A stretch of 16,121 nucleotides of DNA, taken from positions 1 through 16,121 of the forward strand of contig CAZRGV010000135.1 of assembly GCA_964599655.1 (NCBI GenBank). The letters are read 5' to 3'. A program made the position numbers and the translations under genes. Below, piece by piece: positions 13,076 to 16,121 of this stretch. The stretch comes from CAZRGV01 sp964599655 (GTDB lineage: Bacteria > Planctomycetota > Planctomycetia > Isosphaerales > Isosphaeraceae). Under the pieces are notes generated by a model. That model ran no database searches. It had not been told where the DNA came from and saw only the letters and a program-made list of their open reading frames with translations. Every line of letters begins with the position of its first letter. The stretch's first letter is position 1.

Positions 13076-14245
13076 ATGGCCTACGCAACGACGGTAACCC
13101 GGCACAAGACCCGAGAGGTCGGCATCGACGACCACGTCGTCGGCGGCGACAACCCGATCTGGGTTCAGTCGATGACGACGACGAACACGTTCGACGTCGA
13201 GGCGACCCTCGCGCAGATTCGCCGGCTCGAAGAGGCCGGTTGCGAGATCGTCCGGGTGACCGTGCCGAAGAAGGAGGACGTCGAAGGGGTCAAGCAGCTC
13301 CGCGACCAGATCCGGATCCCCCTGATCGCCGACATCCATTACGACTACCGCATGGCGCTGGCCTGCCTCGACGCCGTCACGCCTTCGGGCAAGCGGGCCG
13401 TCGACAAGATTCGGATCAACCCCGGCAACATCGGCGGCGAGGAGCGGTTCAAGGAGGTCGTCCGCAAGGCCAAGGACAAGGGCGTGCCGATGCGGATTGG
13501 GGTCAACTCCGGCAGCCTCGAAAAGGACCTGATCGACAAGTACGGCTTCCCCTGTCCCGAGGCGATGGTCGAAAGCGCCTTGCGGCACATCGAGACCGCC
13601 GAGAAGCTCGGCTATCACCAGATCATCGTCTCGCTCAAGGCCAGCCACGTGCCGACGGCCGTCGAGTGCTACACCCAGTACGCATCAAAGTGCGACTATC
13701 CGACTCACGTTGGCATCACCGAGGCCGGCTCGAAGGAATACGGCACCTTGAAGAGCGCCGCCGGCATTGGCGCGATCTTGCTCCGAGGCATCGGCGACAC
13801 GATCCGCGTCTCCCTCCTGGGCGACCCGGTTCCCGAAATCGCCGCCGGGTTCGATATCCTCCGCGCCTGCGACCGCCGCGTGAACCGGCCCGAGGTGGTC
13901 GCCTGCCCGACCTGCGGCCGGCTCGACATCGACCTCGAGCGGATCGTCGCCGAGGTCGAGGAAACAATGAAAGGCATGAAGAACCCCTTGCGGATCAGCA
14001 TCCTCGGCTGCCTCGTCAACGGCTTCGGCGAGGCGAAGGAGGCTGACCTCGGCATCGCCGCTGGCAGCGGCAAGGGGATCATCTTCAAGAAGGGCGTGCC
14101 TATCCGCCACGTCAAGGAATCGGAGATGGTGCAGGCCCTGCTCGAAGAGGTCGAGCGGTTCCACGAAGAAAGCACGCCGCTGGCCTCGTTCGTCGAGAAG
14201 GAAAAGCAGCGGCAGAAGTCGCCANNNNNNNNNNGACCGTCCTGA
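13076..14245 (+). CDS. ispG: 4-hydroxy-3-methylbut-2-en-1-yl diphosphate synthase (IspG/GcpE)
   Basis: IspG converts methylerythritol cyclodiphosphate to HMBPP, the next-to-last step of the MEP isoprenoid pathway, in the cytoplasm with a 4Fe-4S cluster. The protein is about 383 residues up to an assembly gap. The TIM-barrel part holds NPIWVQSMTTTNTFDVEATL (26-45), PLIADIHYDYRMAL (82-95), KIRINPGNIGG (111-121) and MRIGVNSGSL (139-148). The cluster part holds Cys277 and Cys280 (VACPTCGR), Cys312 (LGCLVNGFGEA) and the conserved Glu319. It is the two-domain form, without the large insert of the plant type. The start is ATG at 13076, with AGGA eight bases upstream. It stands alone on the plus strand, downstream of a long repeat region, and is followed by a strong hairpin at 14285-14328. 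The last few residues span 10 N and are uncertain. Confidence 0.97.
   Translation: MAYATTVTRHKTREVGIDDHVVGGDNPIWVQSMTTTNTFDVEATLAQIRRLEEAGCEIVRVTVPKKEDVEGVKQLRDQIRIPLIADIHYDYRMALACLDAVTPSGKRAVDKIRINPGNIGGEERFKEVVRKAKDKGVPMRIGVNSGSLEKDLIDKYGFPCPEAMVESALRHIETAEKLGYHQIIVSLKASHVPTAVECYTQYASKCDYPTHVGITEAGSKEYGTLKSAAGIGAILLRGIGDTIRVSLLGDPVPEIAAGFDILRACDRRVNRPEVVACPTCGRLDIDLERIVAEVEETMKGMKNPLRISILGCLVNGFGEAKEADLGIAAGSGKGIIFKKGVPIRHVKESEMVQALLEEVERFHEESTPLASFVEKEKQRQKSPXXXXPS
14225..14234. other. assembly gap (10 N)
   Basis: A run of ten N falls in the last codons of ispG, after residue 383. The exact C-terminus and the frame of the final stop (TGA at 14243-14245) cannot be certain. Confidence 0.95.
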
Positions 14246-14284
14246 GCTGATCGCGTTTTCCCGTCGGAACTCGACGCCGATTCC

Positions 14285-14328
14285 CAGAAGGGCGAGGAGC
14301 ACCGGCCCGGCCGCTCCTCGCCCTTCTG
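14285..14328 (+). terminator. strong hairpin after ispG
   Basis: Perfect 16-bp arms (CAGAAGGGCGAGGAGC at 14285-14300, reverse complement at 14313-14328) enclose a 12-nt GC-rich loop. It lies 40 nt after the ispG stop. There is no clear T-run on either side, yet its length and place make it the likely ispG terminator. Confidence 0.75.
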
Positions 14329-14550
14329 ACGTTCTCAAGGAGCGACGACGCGATCCATAGAGAAAATCGATGTTTCGCTTCGAGATATCGTATTTGTCGT
14401 CATGTGACTTCAGGACTAGAAATACAGGTGCCGGGGGACGAGACCTTGCCAGTCGCGGGTGTCTCGGGTCTCCGGCCCGCCGACGGGCGGAGAACGGGAA
14501 CGCGCGACTCGTCTCCGGCGCCGGAATTCCGCGGCCCGGAACCCTTACTA

Positions 14551-14557
14551 GAGGAGG
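14551..14557 (+). promoter_or_regulatory. ribosome binding site GAGGAGG
   Basis: A near-ideal Shine-Dalgarno lies 8 nt before the ATG at 14566. It fixes the start of the small zinc-ribbon protein and predicts good translation. Confidence 0.85.
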
Positions 14558-14565
14558 CTCATCCC

Positions 14566-14835
14566 ATGCGATGCCCTGTCTGCAACATTCTCCTGATGAC
14601 GGCGGACCGTCAAGGCGTCGAGGTGGACTACTGCCCGAAGTGCTGGGGCGTCTGGCTCGACCGCGGCGAGTTGAACCTGATCCTCGAGCGTTCTGACGAG
14701 AAGGCGGAGTCTGAGGACATGCCGGCTCTCTCGGCCCGACCGCATCCCCAGACCTCAGGGCGAGCACCGCTGGTCGATGCGCCCGTCGGACCGGGAACGG
14801 AGTTCTCCTGGAAGCGGTTTGTCGAGAGCCGTTGA
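14566..14835 (+). CDS. zf-TFIIB-type zinc-ribbon protein
   Basis: This encodes 89 residues. The N-terminal 45 form a zinc ribbon: MRCPVCNILLMTADRQGVEV then DYCPKCWGVWLDRGELNLIL. The two CPxC knuckles and the WLDRGEL helix are diagnostic of the bacterial zf-TFIIB family (PF13453). Residues 46-89 are a Pro/Ser/Glu-rich tail ending in FSWKRFVESR. These small cytoplasmic proteins are common but of unknown role; a nucleic-acid or protein contact is usually supposed. The start is fixed by the GAGGAGG site. The 237-nt leader holds an AT-rich patch (about 14360-14415), probably the promoter region, and a small GC hairpin (about 14470-14492). It converges with the monooxygenase gene on the other strand. 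Confidence 0.88.
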   Translation: MRCPVCNILLMTADRQGVEVDYCPKCWGVWLDRGELNLILERSDEKAESEDMPALSARPHPQTSGRAPLVDAPVGPGTEFSWKRFVESR

Positions 14836-14896
14836 AACCGAGGGTTGGGCGGACTCGGGCCCACGCCGGTTCTCGACACGGCCATGGCCCCTCCCT

Positions 14897-14954
14897 GGCG
14901 AGGGTCGCGGTTCGGGGCGTGAAGGAGGACCGCCTCTCGGCCGTGGCCCTCGCC
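14897..14954. terminator. possible bidirectional 3' hairpin
   Basis: GGCGAGGGTCGCGG (14897-14910) can pair with CCGTGGCCCTCGCC (14941-14954) at 12 of 14 positions, with a 30-nt loop. It lies between the convergent stops at 14835 and 14957. There is no T-run. Confidence 0.3.
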
Positions 14955-14956
14955 GC

Positions 14957-16121
14957 TCAACCGAAGATTCGCCCCAGGAACGCGGCGAGCCGGCCGGCGT
15001 CAGGCGGCTGGGCGCGGTAGCCGACGTGGCCGTCGGGCCGGATCAAGTAGAGGCTCGCTGCGCCGGCGCCGTAGCGCCGGTGGAGTGCTCCTTGGGAGTC
15101 GTGAAGCCGGGGGCCGTCCCAGCGGGGTCGGTCGCCGGTGTGCTCGCCGGGATGCACAACGAGCCAGATGTCGATCTGACTCCCGAAACGGGTCTTGACC
15201 AGCGACTCGACCGCCTCGATCGCCCTGGCGCGTTCTGGCAGTCGCTCGGGCCCCTCGAAGACGAGCAGGAGGTGCCTCGTCGTCCCGCGCGGGAGATCGA
15301 ACAGCCGGCCTGGACCCTCGCCGGCCGCGTCGCCCAGCTCGACGTCGGGCGCCCGGTCGCCGGGGTGAGGGGCCGCGCCGAAGTCGAGGTACGCCCCCAG
15401 GCCGGGTTCCGAGCCGCGTCCGGAAACCGCCTGGACCAGCGAGGTTCGGTCCTCGGCCACGATCGGGCTGCGGCGATAGCCGATCTCCAGCTCCGAGAGG
15501 GTCCTCGCCACCCGGCGCTGGACGAACTCGAACTGGCCCAGAAACGAGGCAAGCTGGTTGCGGATCGTCGTCGAGACCGGGTTCCGAAGGGTGATGACCC
15601 GTGTCATCAGGTCGGTGCCTCGCAGCAGGGCCTGGGCGACCGGCCGTCGCTCGGCTTCGTACGAGTCGAGCAACGACTCGGGCGAAGCGCCGGTCACGAC
15701 CAGGCCGAGCTTCCAGGCAAGGTTGAACGCGTCCTGGATTCCCGTGTTCATCCCTTGCCCGCCGACTGGGCTGTGGATGTGCGCGGCGTCGCCGGCCAGA
15801 AAGCAACGGCCAACGCGAAAGAGCTTGGCGATCCGCCGATGGATGCGGAAGGCGGATGTCCACACCGGGTCGTGCACCTTGGCGTCGGGATGGCCGTGCG
15901 CCCGGAGCAGGTCCTGAAGCCGCGCGACGATCAGGCCGGGATCGTCGGTCGAGACGGCTCCGGTGGCGTCGATGAGTCGCCAGCGATGGGGCTCGGGCAG
16001 CGGGAAGGCGGCCAGGGCGCCCCCGTCCGGAACGAGCGTGATGTGGATCTCATCACCGGCCAGGTTCCAGTCGACATGGACGTCGGCCAGCAGAAAAGTT
16101 TCCTCATATTCCACCCCGTCG
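14957..16121 (-). CDS. FAD-dependent aromatic-ring monooxygenase (PheA/TfdB type), C-terminal part
   Basis: The gene runs off the right edge; the frame stays open to 16121, so the N-terminal FAD Rossmann motif is not seen. Present is the second FAD-binding signature of the PHBH-fold hydroxylases, RVGRCFLAGDAAHIHSPVGG then QGMNTGIQDAFNLAWKL, with the GD motif contacting the ribityl chain. Upstream lies the substrate domain (FLLADVHVDWNL). The last about 130 residues (GDRAPDVEL ... LYLIRPDGHVGYRAQ) form the thioredoxin-like C-terminal domain seen in phenol hydroxylase and related flavoproteins. These enzymes use NAD(P)H and O2 to hydroxylate phenolic or polyketide-like rings. The substrate cannot be told from this part. 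The stop TGA is at 14957-14959. It converges with the zinc-ribbon gene. Confidence 0.93.
   Translation of the reverse strand, partial: DGVEYEETFLLADVHVDWNLAGDEIHITLVPDGGALAAFPLPEPHRWRLIDATGAVSTDDPGLIVARLQDLLRAHGHPDAKVHDPVWTSAFRIHRRIAKLFRVGRCFLAGDAAHIHSPVGGQGMNTGIQDAFNLAWKLGLVVTGASPESLLDSYEAERRPVAQALLRGTDLMTRVITLRNPVSTTIRNQLASFLGQFEFVQRRVARTLSELEIGYRRSPIVAEDRTSLVQAVSGRGSEPGLGAYLDFGAAPHPGDRAPDVELGDAAGEGPGRLFDLPRGTTRHLLLVFEGPERLPERARAIEAVESLVKTRFGSQIDIWLVVHPGEHTGDRPRWDGPRLHDSQGALHRRYGAGAASLYLIRPDGHVGYRAQPPDAGRLAAFLGRIFG

Overview
The window is a GC-rich chromosomal segment (two short runs of N mark assembly gaps) of low gene density. It carries many secreted, low-complexity or uncharacterised proteins, long intergenic stretches full of palindromes and degenerate repeats, an RHS relic, and a two-domain IspG. 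Together these suggest a Planctomycetes bacterium of the Isosphaeraceae type. This is an inference from style and gene content; no rRNA or other marker is present to prove it.

Layout. 1-705: the possible 3' end of a gene, then gene-free DNA with an AT-rich patch and a long inverted repeat. 706-1827 (-): secreted protein of unknown function. 1828-2460: gene-free, with a minus-strand terminator and an AT-rich patch. 2461-3019 (+): decayed 3' end of an RHS-repeat gene with a probable frameshift. 3065-4063 (-): exported transglutaminase-like protein, preceded in the same frame by the truncated 5' half of a cupin gene (4064-4282). 4628-4855 (+): a 75-residue protein that looks like a ubiquitin-like/sulfur-carrier beta-grasp protein and ends exactly in Gly-Gly. 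It is followed by a 284-residue protein of unknown family (4970-5824) and a two-module pectate-lyase-like beta-helix protein (5859-7706). 8055-9131 (-): secreted Pro/Lys- and Gly/Tyr/Arg-rich protein. 9317-9378: twin-palindrome REP/BIME-like element. 9410-10333 (-): zinc-ribbon plus SAM methyltransferase protein.

10371-12095 is a lower-GC island with a DUF1828/DUF1829-like gene (11207-11998), bracketed by two copies of a 30-bp repeat. 11999-13075 is gene-free and contains long imperfect direct repeats. ispG (13076-14245, +) is the one clear housekeeping gene (MEP isoprenoid pathway) and is followed by a strong hairpin. A small zf-TFIIB-type zinc-ribbon protein (14566-14835, +) faces the C-terminal part of an FAD-dependent aromatic-ring monooxygenase (14957 to the window end, -).

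The genes do not form one pathway. The only plausible co-transcribed set is 4628-7706 (+), in which the GG-ending small protein and its unknown neighbour are the most intriguing pair. No complete mobile element, CRISPR array, tRNA or rRNA was seen.
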